From: Strigamia acuminata
Lineage: Eukaryota > Arthropoda > Chilopoda > Geophilomorpha > Linotaeniidae
Reading direction: 5' to 3'
NCBI GenBank assembly: GCA_949358305.1
Contig: OX442314.1
Coordinates: forward strand, 63,187,369 to 63,251,368
DNA: 64,000 nucleotides
A program made the translations under genes and the position numbers. The notes beneath the pieces are model-generated. The model ran no database searches. It was not told the DNA's origin and saw only the letters and a list, made by a program, of their open reading frames with translations. Positions 46,498 through 58,700 of this stretch are shown here, piece after piece; the stretch's first letter is position 1; each line of letters begins with the position of its first letter.

Positions 46498-47490
46498 CTT
46501 AGAGGAGGAAGCGGCGGCAGCCTCGTTTTGTTTGCGTTTATTGTTTGTTTACTTGTTTACTTGTTTGTCACTTTTTGTGTACATAATTCCCTTTGTAACG
46601 AAGCGTTATTTGTAATTTCTAGTTAATCTTATTACAAAAAAAAAAAATAAACTATAGATAAAATATATTTTTCTTTGAAAAGAATTAAATGAATTCATTT
46701 TTATATGAAAAATCGGTCTGGTCTCATCATTGTATTTGCTAATAAGCAAAACACAAAATCAAATCTGCAGTTTTAGTGCAAATTTGCATTTTTAGAGAAA
46801 ATCTCCAATTGCTGTGCAAAAATGCATTTATTTGAGAAGAAATTCAAATTTGTGTATAAGATGTGTTGGATTGGGCAATACACATTTTAATTACATTGGT
46901 CAACTCGACACTGACATTGTTTGAATAAATCATCAGTTGTCTCTTAACGTTGTCGTACGACTGTACGTATTAACATATCTACAATTCAAATGTATTTTTT
47001 TTAAATAGATATCTGCAATTGCTGTGCAAAAATGCCAATTCTTTCTAGATAAATTTGCTATGTCTAAACAAACAAAATGCAATTTTATGTGCAAGAATAA
47101 AACAACGCAGCAATTTTTTTTAGCAAATTCGGTTTTAAATAACACCAAGTTTTTTTACAATAAGAATTGAATAGTTCATTGACGATGATCTATGGAATTG
47201 AAAAATAAAAGCGTATTTTAATTGCTAAATTTATTATAAAACAAAATAAACACGCATTTCTAAAAAGAAGACATTTCTACAAATTTTGCAAACTGTTTCC
47301 AAACTCCGCCACGAGATGAGTTTGTTGACATCCTCTACCGAATCATCAACAAGATTCATAATATAATTTTTCAAAAGAAATAAAATAAAATAAAATAAAA
47401 AAAAGAATAATTTTGCGAAAAAATCTATCAACAGTCGGAATCCTTATTACATCACAAAGACGAAATAAACGCCTGACCCAGTTGCCTCTA
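46498..47490. other. Gene-free stretch downstream of CENP-P
   Basis: AATAAA at 46648 could end the CENP-P transcript. The remainder is AT-rich with loose repeats of a TGCAAATTTGCATTT kind. Confidence 0.4.
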
Positions 47491-47491
47491 T

Positions 47492-47959
47492 TCTGATTAC
47501 AGTCAGAGAAACAAACTGCTCGAACTGTTGCAGCAGCACATGGAACGTAGGCGGCTCAAGGGCGGCGGCCAACACGTATTCTGCGAGCGGACGGAGCAAA
47601 TGCTGGCCGCCTGGGTGTGGAAGAAGCGCGACAACAAAGTGCACGTGTCGCGCAAAAACATCCAGCAGGAGGCGCAGCGCTTGCACCACCGAATCGAAGG
47701 CAGTTCCGGTCAGAAATTCACCGCGAGTCGTGGCTGGCTGCAACGGTTCCTCGAGCGCAACGGCTCCGTCCCCACGAAAACTACAGAGTCCCAGAAGTTC
47801 ACCCGCAAAATCACGTCCAAATTGATGCAACGTGAGACAAATGGTGCTGAAGAACAACTACGGCGCTGTGATGGACGAAGTCGTGTGCTCGCTTGGACAA
47901 GTGAATATATGACTATTGACAACTGTGTGGTTAAAATGGAGATGGCCGAAGATCATTGA
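47492..47959 (+). CDS. CENP-B/Tc5-type helix-turn-helix protein, single exon or fragment
   Basis: The frame is open from 47492 to the TGA at 47957-47959. A possible acceptor (ATTACAG) ends at 47502. The clear part is the second CENP-B/Tc5-type DNA-binding helix-turn-helix: LAAWVWKKRDNKVHVSRKNI, then FTASRGWLQRFLERNGSV. The conserved F-x-A-S-x-G-W-L-x-R-F is intact. No upstream Psq-type helix or DDE transposase domain is seen. The last ~45 codons look random in this frame, and another frame (N-Y-G-A-V-M-D-E-V-V) looks no worse, so a shift near 47835 is possible. GC is much higher than in the surroundings. It may be a domesticated pogo-type DNA-binding protein or a transposon fragment. Confidence 0.65.
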   Translation, partial: SDYSQRNKLLELLQQHMERRRLKGGGQHVFCERTEQMLAAWVWKKRDNKVHVSRKNIQQEAQRLHHRIEGSSGQKFTASRGWLQRFLERNGSVPTKTTESQKFTRKITSKLMQRETNGAEEQLRRCDGRSRVLAWTSEYMTIDNCVVKMEMAEDH

Positions 47960-48019
47960 AGAATTATTCTGCGATTTTTTTTGTGTTACAAGGGATAAAT
48001 TTTGTTAGTTTGTGTTACA

Positions 48020-48344
48020 ATCAAAATTCAATATTTATTTTTAAAAAGAAAGACAATATTTGCATTTTCCCTGTAAAAATTGATTTTCAGAGGCAAAAAT
48101 TGCATTTTTTTTTTAGAAAAAGGACATATTTTACTTTAAAAATTACATTTATTGGATAAAAAGAACATTTTAGAACCTAAAAACTGCATTTATTAGATAA
48201 AAAGTAAATTCTTTCAGCCAAAAATGGCTTTTTTCAACACAGAAAATTTTTTTTTTAATATTTAGTTATTCGGCCGAATACCGAACATTCGACCCTGCTA
48301 TTCGGTATTCGGTTATTCGGCTTTTTGAATATTCGGTGCAACCC
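48020..48344. mobile_element. MITE family C, copy 2 (left end uncertain)
   Basis: The right end ATTCGGTGCAACCC with GGTTATTCGGCTTTTTGAAT is the inverse of the family C left end. Inside are AT units with TTGCATTT words. The left terminus was not located. Confidence 0.6.
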
Positions 48345-50160
48345 TGGTTGTCAGTCCCTGGGAATTTGTTTCACTCGCGTCCCCTTCGCTTGTAAACAAG
48401 CCGCCACTTTTTGCTACATGTTTCTATGCTGTAAACAAAGTCATGTTTTCTTTATATTTATATATATATATATTTGTTTTTTTGTTCAAAATGTTTTGTA
48501 CAGGTCCAAAATTAAAATAATATTTTGTGCAATCAAAATAAAAGCAATTTTCTCGCCCATTTTGCCCTTGTTTTGACGAATTGATTTAAGCGGGTCTCAA
48601 AGTCATCAATGTTTGCTCAAATTCTTAGGATTAAATATTTATTTCCCACTGAGTTGAATCCATTTCTTTTCCTCTTACCTTTAGAAGTGCGTCCGGTTCC
48701 CATACTTTACGTAATTTCGATGTTATCTATGTCATTTTCAGTTGAAACAACATCTCTGTAGACTGGTGTGTATTGCAATTGAATTTCAATATGAACCTTA
48801 AAGTTAGCTTTTGAATCTTTGATGTGAGAAAATTGTGTACACATAATATATTGCAAGCATTATTCATGGCAAATACGTAGCAATAAATTATGGATATTTA
48901 AAATTAAAAAATAAAAGCGCGTGTCACGTTATTAGCAATTCCTGATGGATAAACTGCCGGGATACAAAGAGTTTTGAGCTTATTCATTTCTCTCTCCATT
49001 AAATGGAATATATTTCCATGTTTTGGTGATATTGCACTCCCGAGTTCAATTCCTGGTATGTGCTGTCTTTGGGACCAACAGGAAGCATTTACTCATGATT
49101 TACAACTCTAAAAGTAATTTTAAATTCGAAATTTATTGCAGTAAATTTTAATTTCTTCTTTGAAAGTGTTTTATTGCAATAACACGAAGAAAAAAAATGT
49201 ATGAGGCCTGGATTATCACCCAGAAATCTGGTCCTGGAAACATCATCCGGCGGTTTCTCAGAAGAAATTAATCGCATAATGCGTTTATCTAATAATTTTT
49301 TTAATCTCACTGAGCCCCATCAAAAAAAGACTCTATGACCTTTTTACTGAAATAAATATGTGCTAAATTAATTTCTTGTCATAAATTTCTGATTTATGGA
49401 AAATATGCATTTATAGCTAATTTCGGCTTTTTATTGAATAAAAATAATTCCTATGCACTTATGCATTTATGCATTTATACGGGCATTTTTCATAATGAAA
49501 CAAATTGCAATAAATTAAAAAATATTATTGCCGTTCGAGTTTTGCAGTAAGAAGCCAAAACGGAGCGAGCGATTGAATTTTAATAAAACTGCAAAGCATG
49601 GCTACGTTACTGCACCTGGAATCCGTCTTGCTCGATAAAATTGGGCCAAAGCTCTTAAGCTAGGAGCCCATGTGGCATCGAGTGGTAAAAGATAATAAAA
49701 GCGAAGTAATCTTTTTCTCTCTCTGCCTACATAATAGTACTTTGGTACAAGTTCTTCGGTAAGATCTTTATCCAGCCTTCTAATATTGAAAATGTAGTGG
49801 ATTGGCGTGCGGTTGCTTAATTGAGGTTTCTATTTGGTGGATGAGTGTATACCGACCGAGAATTCTGTTTCGAGTCAATATTAAAGGGCCACTGGGGAAA
49901 TTTGAAAAATATGTAATAAAAATGTGCCAAAATGCTCAACGTGTGCTTTTCGACGTATGAAAGGCCTAATACCAATTTGACTCACCGTTCGAATGCAATC
50001 AGCAACTTATTCCAGATGGGTCTGACAATTGCCTGAATGTTTTTGAATCTCTTCCGAATCTTTGGATGCAGAACTCCACGTTGCTGCGGCAAAGGGCAAA
50101 GGGGCAATTTCTCAAGGCTCCAGTACACGTGTAGAATGAGTTTTTGTACATAAAAATGAA
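48345..50160. other. Gene-free stretch
   Basis: No gene, RNA or bounded element that I can support. Mixed AT-rich sequence with a (TA)n run at 48460-48474. Confidence 0.4.
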
Positions 50161-50239
50161 GGTTTTTGTCTAATAAAGCATTTTAGTTTTGAAAAACGTA
50201 TTTCAGCTTTAAAAAAAAACGGATTTTTTAGTTTAAAAA

Positions 50240-50640
50240 AATTTTTTTTTATCTAAAAATGCAATTTTTTCGTCTAAAATGCAATTTTTTCGTCTAAAAA
50301 GGCAATTTTTTCGTCTAAAAATGCAATTTTTTCGTCTAAAAATGCAATTTTTTTGTCTAAAAATGCAATTTTTTCGTCTAAAAATGCAATTTTTTCGTCT
50401 AAAAATGCAATTTTTTCGTCTAAAAATGCAATTTTTTCGTCTAAAAATGCAATTTTTTCGTCTAAAAATGCAATTTTTTCGTCTAAAAATGCAATATTTT
50501 CACCTAAAATGCTATTTTTTCACCTAAAATGCAATTTTTCACCTAAAAATGCAATTTTTTTCACATAAAAATTCAATTTCTTCACCTATAAATGCATTTT
50601 TTTTTATCTCAAAATACAATTTTTTCGCCTAAAAATGAAT
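50240..50640. repeat. 21-bp minisatellite
   Basis: About a dozen copies of AATGCAATTTTTTCGTCTAAA with decaying flanks. The three-fold unit length gives spurious frames of M-Q-F-F-R-L-K heptads on the plus strand. Confidence 0.95.
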
Positions 50641-50866
50641 TTTTTTCCTGCAAATGCAACTCGAATAGAAACCGTAAACCGGAAATAGTAAGCACATTCA
50701 AAGTTTCTGTGTCTGTCATTTTTCGACATTTTTGACGTTTATATAAACAGAATGGACGCTAAAAACAGCCAAAAACCATCCCTAAAAATCGCAAAAACAA
50801 AAACAATACGGGAATTGTTTTTTAAATGATTTATTTCAGGTTTTCGTTTTTCCAAGCAAATTCAAT

Positions 50867-51713
50867 ATGGCTACCACGAAAATTACTCGCAGATCGCACT
50901 TCTCAAGTGTCCTAATGCTTTCAGGCGAACCACCCACCTTCGAAAACGTAAGTAATGCATGAATGTGTTTAAACAAGGGGGTTCACAACCACAATAAACA
51001 AATTTTTAATCGTCACCGAGACACCCAACGACACAATAAACGAAATTGCCTCGCACACATTCACAGTTCGGCAAGTTTGTATTGATTTCTGTTTTTGCTG
51101 TTTACAAAAACGCCAAAAACCATTGAAGCAGAAACTTTAAACGCACCCACTTATGACATTTTCTATCCAGGTGATTCCAACTCCTCGAAACGTCTATCCA
51201 CTTAAAATTCAATTCAATCGTATCTTGTGAATAAAAAATGAACAATTGTGTGTTTTATATATTATTATTATTTCTTTTTATATTTTTAGCAAACTTCTGA
51301 TTCCAGTTGTTAAAATTTTATAGAATTTTCATGTATTCTTTTTTTATTTTCTAAATCGGTTGAAAATTTTATTCATTTATTTTATTTTATTTTTTTCAAG
51401 AAAAAGAAAAACGAAAAAAAAAAACAAAAAAAAAAAAACAACAACAAGGAAAACACCACAAAAAAAATAGAAAATCTTGGATAAGGCCTTTGAGGGCACT
51501 TGGTTTGGTTCCTCGCATTTTATTCTTCAAGACCGGGAGGACAACCCGCAACTCATTCGGCTCAAGCATCGTTCAGGCTTAGATCTACCATACGTGATGA
51601 AACTAAAGAAAGATGGGTCAGCTATTTTATACGAGCGTATAATACTGTTTTGTGTTTTGCTACTGGTCCCTGTCGCACGTGTTTTCAAAAAATCCTATCG
51701 GATATATCCATAG
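50867..51713 (+). CDS. Tentative two-exon hypothetical gene
   Basis: Exon 50867-50947 starts at ATG (first residues MATTKITRRSHFSS) after an acceptor TTATTTCAG and ends at a good donor (C|GTAAGT), phase 0. A second exon from 51471 (KILDKAFEGTWFGSS...) keeps phase 0 but its acceptor has an A-rich, not pyrimidine-rich, lead. After ~51640 a different frame looks more protein-like. I do not recognise it. Confidence 0.25.
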
Positions 51714-51836
51714 TTGAGAAAATGGCATTAAAAGCAGATATTTCGTCAAAGACACCACAAAAAAACAAAAAAAAACAAAAAATGACAATAGAATCACAGT
51801 TTAAAATGCTAGAGAATGAAGAAAAAATTTGATGAT

Positions 51837-52675
51837 TGCCGTATTTTACCAAATAAGAGACGCGGCTTTTGTTCAAAACGGGCACTCTGAGCTGCGGCTT
51901 TTAATCGAGGGCGGCTCTTATTAAAATTGTTTAACATTATTGGATTGGGATTTCAATTTTTTTATTGAAAATTCAATTTTTTCATTGGAATTTTAATTTT
52001 TTCATTAGAATTTCAATTTTTTCATTGGAATTTCAATTTTTTCATTGGAATTTCAATTTTTTCATTGGAATTTCAATTTTTTCATTGGAATTTCAATTTT
52101 TTCATTGAAATTTCACTTTTTACAATTGAAATTTTCCTTTTTACAATTGAAATTACACTTTTTTTCGTCGAAATTTTACCTTTTTTTATTGAAATTTCAC
52201 TTTTTTTTATTGGAATTTCACATTTTTAATTAAAATTTTATTTTTCAGTGAAATTTTAATTTTTTCCATTAAAATTTCACTTTTTTCATTGAAATTTTAA
52301 TTTTTTCCATTGAAATTTCCCTCTTTACAATTGAAATTTCACTTTTTACAATTGACATTTCAACTTTTTACAATTGAAATTTTACTTTTAAAATTTTAAT
52401 TTTTTCCATTGAAATTTAAATTTTTTCATTGAAATTTTACTTTTTTCCATTAAAATTTCACTTTTTACAATTGAAATTTTCCTTTTTACAATTGAAATTA
52501 CACTTTTTACAATTAAAATTTCACTTTTTTCATTAAAATTTTATTTTACAGTGAAATTTTAATTTTTTTCATTGAAATTTCACTTTTTGTTTAAAATTTT
52601 TCATCCGAATAATCACGGCTACTATTCGAGGGCGGCTACAAAACGAGGGCGACTCTTAATCGGTAAAATACGGCA
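51837..52675. mobile_element. MITE family E (839 bp) abutting the TRMT9B stop codon
   Basis: Termini TGCCGTATTTTACC match exactly in inverted orientation and similarity continues (AATAAGAG / ATTAAGAG; GCGGCTTTTAATCGAGGGCGG-like words at both ends). The interior is ~20-bp TTTTTCATTGGAATTTCAA units. It ends 28 bp from the TRMT9B stop at 52704, so it probably lies in that gene's 3' UTR. Confidence 0.87.
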
Positions 52676-52703
52676 TTAACTTCTCGACATTAATTTCCGC
52701 TCG

Positions 52704-55700
52704 TTATATGCGCCAAACTTGAACCTTTTCGGCGATGATGCACCAATTGGCGTGATCATAGTAGGAAGAAATGATGTGTAAGTTTTCTACGTATTTCTCG
52801 ATCAACTGGTCCAACTCCCCCTCCCGGAACACGTGATAATACCGATGCAGCGTCAACGAGCCGCCCACCTCGCCCGCGCACTGCAAACTCTCGTCCGAAG
52901 TCGACACCGAAAGCGACCGTTCTCGATTCAGGCACTTGGAATTGCACTCCTCCGTCCCCGCCTCCTCCTTCCCCGCTTCCGTCGGCGTCGGCGTGCACGT
53001 GGCCGGCAAATTCCCGTTCAACCGGTCCTCGTGGCGCGGCGAATTCACCGCCCGCTCCTTCTCGCTCGAATACAAAATAAAACTCGTCTGAACGCCCGCC
53101 TCTTTGAACTCCACGTCTTGCTCTTTCCCCGCCGACTTTCCGTCGCAGTCGTCCACCACCACCGCCACCGTCTGCGGCCGCTTGTCCTCCGCGTTGTTCT
53201 GCGCCGAGATCTTGGCGTACTGATTGGTCAGCACCTGCGACCGGTCGGACGCGTTCTTGAGAATCGCCGCGCTGCCCTTCCCGCTCCGGAGGACCATCTC
53301 GTTGTCCGCGCTCACCATGGCGATGTTGTCGAGCACGACGCAGTGGCTAGCGTCGAGGAACTTCTCCCACGAGATCGACGAGTTGCTCGAACTGCGCGAC
53401 GAATTGAGCGAGTCGCCGCCCGACACCCCCCACTGGGCGATGCAGAGCCGCTCGCAGCCCTTGCCGGCGAGCGCCATGTCCGCCGACGCGCTCAGGGCCA
53501 CCGCCGGCTGCGTGAGCAGGTGTTTGTCGCTCGGCTCGGCTTGCTCCGGCAGACTCCCCGCTTTCCGCAGGATTTTACGCTCGCAGCACGCCTCTTCCCC
53601 GTCCGCGCCCTCGGACGAGCAGCGCGACAGCGACGGGATGACGCGCGCTCGGGCCGGCTCGCACGCGTGCTGGTTCTGCACGACGTCCGGCAGGTTGGCG
53701 TCGGACCCCGGCGCTGGGTCCGGCCCGTCGGGCGTGCCGACGTTGGCCGACTGCAGCACGTCAGGCGGCGGCGCCGGGTTCTGCTTGTTGGGCATCGCGA
53801 TGACGGAGATGCAGCTGTCCTCGCTGTCCAGACTCGTGTCGCTCATCGCGGGCTCCCTGGGCGCGGCGGCGATCACGGAGGCGACGCTGTCGTCGCTGTC
53901 GTAGCTGGTGTCGCGCTGCAGACTGTCCTCCTTGGTGATCCGGTTGCAGTAGACGCGTTCGCGGGGCTCGAACGCGCGCCGCGTGCCGTTGTCGAGGCTG
54001 ACGCTCCGCTTGAGAGTGCAGTGGCCGGCGAACGACTCCTTTCGGCGCGCGTTGTGGCGGCCTTTGAAGCCGTTTCGCAGCGCGACGGGCGCGACGGTGA
54101 AGGCCCGCTCGCTTTTGCCGGGCCAGAGCCGCCAGGTGGAGCGCAGGTCGGGCGTGGAGTGCGACGGGAACAGCTTCGCCCGCGCCATCATTTTCGCGAG
54201 GAAATCACGCACGGCTTCGTCGGCGCACTCGGCGTCGCTCAAGTCGATGTTGTCCGCCTGCTTGACCAGTCGCTTTAACCGGATGGGCGGGTGGTGGTTG
54301 TGGTTTTTCGCCTTGCACTTTTCCTTGTGCTCGCCGGGGGGCTCGAAGTCGGACTGCAGGGCCGGAAACACGGAGAGTTTCTTCGGCACGCCGGGCCACG
54401 ACGCGCGCTTGTTGACGCGGGGCTGCGCGTCCAGGTCCGGCAGGATGGTGTTTCCGTTGCGCTTGTCGTCGGCGTTGAGGATGATGAGGCTGCGCGGACG
54501 CCGGCACTGCTTGTTGATGTTGTTGTTGTTGTTGTTCTTGTTGATGTTGTTGTTGTTTTTGTTGGCGGACGTTTCGGCCGCGTTCTCGTCCACTTTGGTC
54601 AGCTGCGTGTGCGTGGACTTGGAGCGGCCGAGCGCGTTGTCGGCGCTGAGCTTTCTGTTGGCCGAGCCGCGCAGCAGGCCGGCCGTGAAGAGTCCGAGGA
54701 GGTCGCTGAGGGACTTCGACTTGTGGTTGAGGTGCGGCGGAGACTTGCGGCGCGCGGGCGGCGCGTCCAGCTCGCTCGGCGGCGCGTCCACGTCCCTCAG
54801 CTCGATGGGCAGATCGGCGGCGTTCTCGATGCTCTCGCCGCTGTCTTGGGACGCGAGGGCGGCGTGCGAGGCCGACTTGGATGGCGGCGGGCTGGGCACG
54901 AACCAGGGGCGGCATCTTCGGCGCGGGTCGTCCCACGAGCCCCTGGAGTTGCTCAGCTTCTGCAGGGCGCGGCGCACGAAGCTGTAGCAGGTCTCGTTCG
55001 GGGACGACAAGTCGGAGCTGCTCTGGCTGCTGCTCGGATACGGCCCGTCGAGCGCGAAGTTGCGGCAGTAGCCGCGGTTGGTGCGCGGCTTGTGGCGGCG
55101 GCGACCGTGTCGACTGCAAGAACAAGCGGGGAGACGTTTGGTTATTGACGGGAGGGAGGAATCGATTGATCGACTCACCTTGCCAGGGAACACGAGTCGC
55201 TATCCAGCTGCGAATGCGCGTGGTAGTTGAGGAGGTCGTCGTCGCTCGTTGTTGTACTCGTCATGTCGCATTCGTTGTGCGATGCGTGTTCTAATTGATT
55301 TTTTTTTTTTTTAAAGGAATAGAAGTAAAGTAATTAAAGGTGGGGAAATGGGCGATTCCCGAGGGAAATCAAAGGCGGGCAATCTACCTTCACTGCTGCT
55401 CTCTACTGGTTTATGCCAAGGCACGAGGACATCTTGGGATTCGAACTGAAACAAGAAGAAATACAGTTGACATTGTGAGTTGTGACATGCTTAAGCGAAT
55501 GCGTGGGCGGATTTATTGGAAACTAGGGTTTCTCCGGGAGTTTTGGTGAAATCGGTATTTCGGTGTTCAATGTTCAGAAAAGCGGTTGAGCGGTAGTTTT
55601 CAGTAATGAAGTAAAATGAGTAGCTACTATGTGAAATGTTTTTATTTTAATTTTTTGTTCTAATTGTAATTTTTTTTTTTTTTTTTTTTAAATATTATTT

Positions 55701-58700
55701 TGAATGGGTCGTAGCAGTTTGATGGATGTGCGGTTTTGTTTAACAGGTGTTGTTTTTATTAGTTGAAATTAAAATATTTTTTTTTTAAATTGATAAATTG
55801 AGAGTTTATATGATTTTTTAATTCGATAAATTCTTATTTTTAAGTTAAAAAATTGTATATTCTCATTTTTAAGTTAAAAAATTGATACATTCTCATTTTT
55901 AAGTTAAAAAATTGATGTATTCTCATTTTTAAGTTAAAAATTGATATATTCTCATTTTTATGTGGAAAAAAAATCAATTAATTTCTATTTTTTACGTATA
56001 AAAATTGATTAGTTTCTAATTTTTACGTATAAAAATTGATTAATTTTTAATTTTTACGTATAAAAATTGATTAATCTCTAATTTTTAAGTTTAAAAATTA
56101 ATTAATCTCTAATTTTTACGTATAAAAATTGATTAATTTCTAATTTTTACATATAAAAATAGAAAAACTCACATTTTTAAGTTAAAAAAAGATAACTTCG
56201 CGTTTATATGTTTAAAAAAATGCCGTTCAACGTGTGTTATAAATGTCACTACAGTTGAAACTTTTTATAACGAATCACAAGGGACCCGAAAAATCGATTC
56301 GTTATAACGAGAATTCGTTATATCGAAATTTTTTAACATGGTGTTCTATGCCCAGCCAACCAAACCGACCATTTTTAGGTATTCGTTATATCGATAATTC
56401 GTTATATCGCAATTCGTTATAAAGAGCTTCGACTGTATTGCAGTGTCCCCTAACCAAAGAAAGCGGTACCAATACTGAACTAAAGTCGGTATTCGGTATT
56501 TTCTTTAAAAATACCGGTTTTTGATACCTGTAAATACCAGTAGTGAAACCCTTCTCGCAGTCATTTATGGGCCCTTTTCGCAGTTTTTGAGCTCCTTCGC
56601 CCAGACTATTTACAAAAGCGCGAGAAGACGGAGAAGCAAGGGTTATAAATCCGTTGGTGAGTTTGCTTACCCGGCGATGGCGCTGCTCCATCGCCCAGAC
56701 GGAGATCATGAGTCGACCCCCGAGCCGGAGGATGCGGGCGAGCTCACGCAGAGCTTGCACGCGCCTCTCGGTGGTGGCCAGATGGTGGATGACGGCCACG
56801 GACAGAGCGGCGTCGAACGATTCGTCCCTGAATGGCAGGTGCAGGTTGTCGCACACGACGAGCTCGTGCTGCTTTTGACGTGCGATGTCGGCCAGTTGGT
56901 GGCACCGGTCCGAGCCCAGGTTGAACGCTTCCGGGTTGACGGACAAGTATTTGCCATTGCCACATCCTGGAGCGAGCAACAAGAGGTTAAAACGGGTTAG
57001 TCGATAAAAGCGCCACTCGTGGTTGACACGCTTCGCCCTACAGTCTGCGGGGTTTGATTGATTAAAGTTGCCAACTCGAAAACTAAACTCGTTTTTGAAT
57101 AGACGGTTCGGTTCTGTTGTCGTGGCAACTCGTCGAAATGACGATTTCGTTTTAATCTGAATGTTTTATCCCACAAAAGCTCAAGCGGTGAAAGATTTAA
57201 GAAAGGCGTTTGCAATTATGATGATACAGTCGAAACTCTTTATAACGAATCGCGATATAACGAATTATCGCTATAACGAATTATTGAAAATGACTTGGTT
57301 GGCCAGCCATAGAACACCATGTTAAATATATTCGTTATAACGAATTTCTATATAACGAATTATTCGTTATAACGAACAAGTTTTCAGGTACACTGTAATA
57401 CCAACAAGCCCTCGTTATAACGAATTTTCAAAACTGATCACATGACTGCCCATGTTAGGAACACATTTAGAAAAAATGAAAAATTTTGTGTTTTAAAATG
57501 GCTGCCAAATGAAAAGAAATTTTGATTTAGGACAAGTTGAACATTTTTAATGCCATTAACAATGGCAAGAAGCTACCAATTGTAGCAGTTGAGTTTAATT
57601 TGTCCCGTTTTAACAATTTCAACAGTTTTTAAGAATCGGGATAAAATTAACATGATTTTATGAATAAATAATGTTGTTTATGATAAAATTTTATTTTTTT
57701 CAGCTAATTCGTTTTAACGAATTTTCGTTATAACGAATCGATTTGTCCGGTCCCTTGCGATTCGTTATAAAGAGTTTCGACTGTATAGGCGCTGGGTGGC
57801 GGAACGAATTTGAGTCGCAACTCGGTTTTAAGGAGTGCTATTTTCATTTTTGTTAAGAGTCGAGGTGAGCAGGGCAGCAATTTTTTTTGGGGTGGTTTAT
57901 GTAAAAATGGGATTATTGTGGATTTATTTTTCATCGAGATGGGTACATTTATTTAAGTTACACTTTGTGCGTAGATACTGTGTTATTTTGGTCAAGAATG
58001 GCAATATTGTGGGTCAATTCTGAGCAAGAAACTATTTTTTTTAGTTTTACATTGCCTTTTCTGCCTAAAATTGATTTTTCTGCCTAACATTACCTTTTCT
58101 GCCTAAAATCGCAGTTCTGCCTAAAATCGCCTTTATAGTCTAAAATCGCCTTTTTAGTCTAAAATTGCATTTATTGCCTAAAATTGCCTTTTTAGTCGAA
58201 AATTGTATTTATTGCCTTAAATTGTCTTTTTAATCGAAAATTGCATTTATTGCCTAAAATTGCCTTTTTAGTCGAAAATTGCATTTATTGCCTAAAATTG
58301 TATTTATTGCCTAAAATTGTATTTATTGCCTAAAATTGCATTTATTGCCAAAAATTGCATCATATGCACAAAATTAATTTTTTAGCACAAAATTTCATTT
58401 AATGCACAAAAATTAATTTTTTAGCACAAAATTGCATCGTTTTGAGCACAAACTTGCATCGTTTTGAGCACAAAATTGCATCGTTTTGAGCACAAAATTG
58501 CATCGTTTTGAGCACAAAATTGCATCGTTTTGAGCACAAAATTGCATCGTTTTGAGCACAAAATTGAATTGTTGTGCATAAAATTGCATTATTTTTTACT
58601 ACAAATTTGCATCTTTTTTGAGTACAAATTTGCATCTTTTTAGCACAAAATTGCATCATTTTGAGCCTAAAAATGCATAATTTTTTTAAACCAAGAATGG

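Noticed and set aside
50279-50568. M-Q-F-F-R-L-K heptad protein
   Set aside because: 21-bp minisatellite artefact.
52833-55148. Long plus-strand frames of 226-481 codons opposite TRMT9B
   Set aside because: They are antisense shadows of a GC-rich exon with few A/T third positions. They are Arg-rich, with no domains and no start context.
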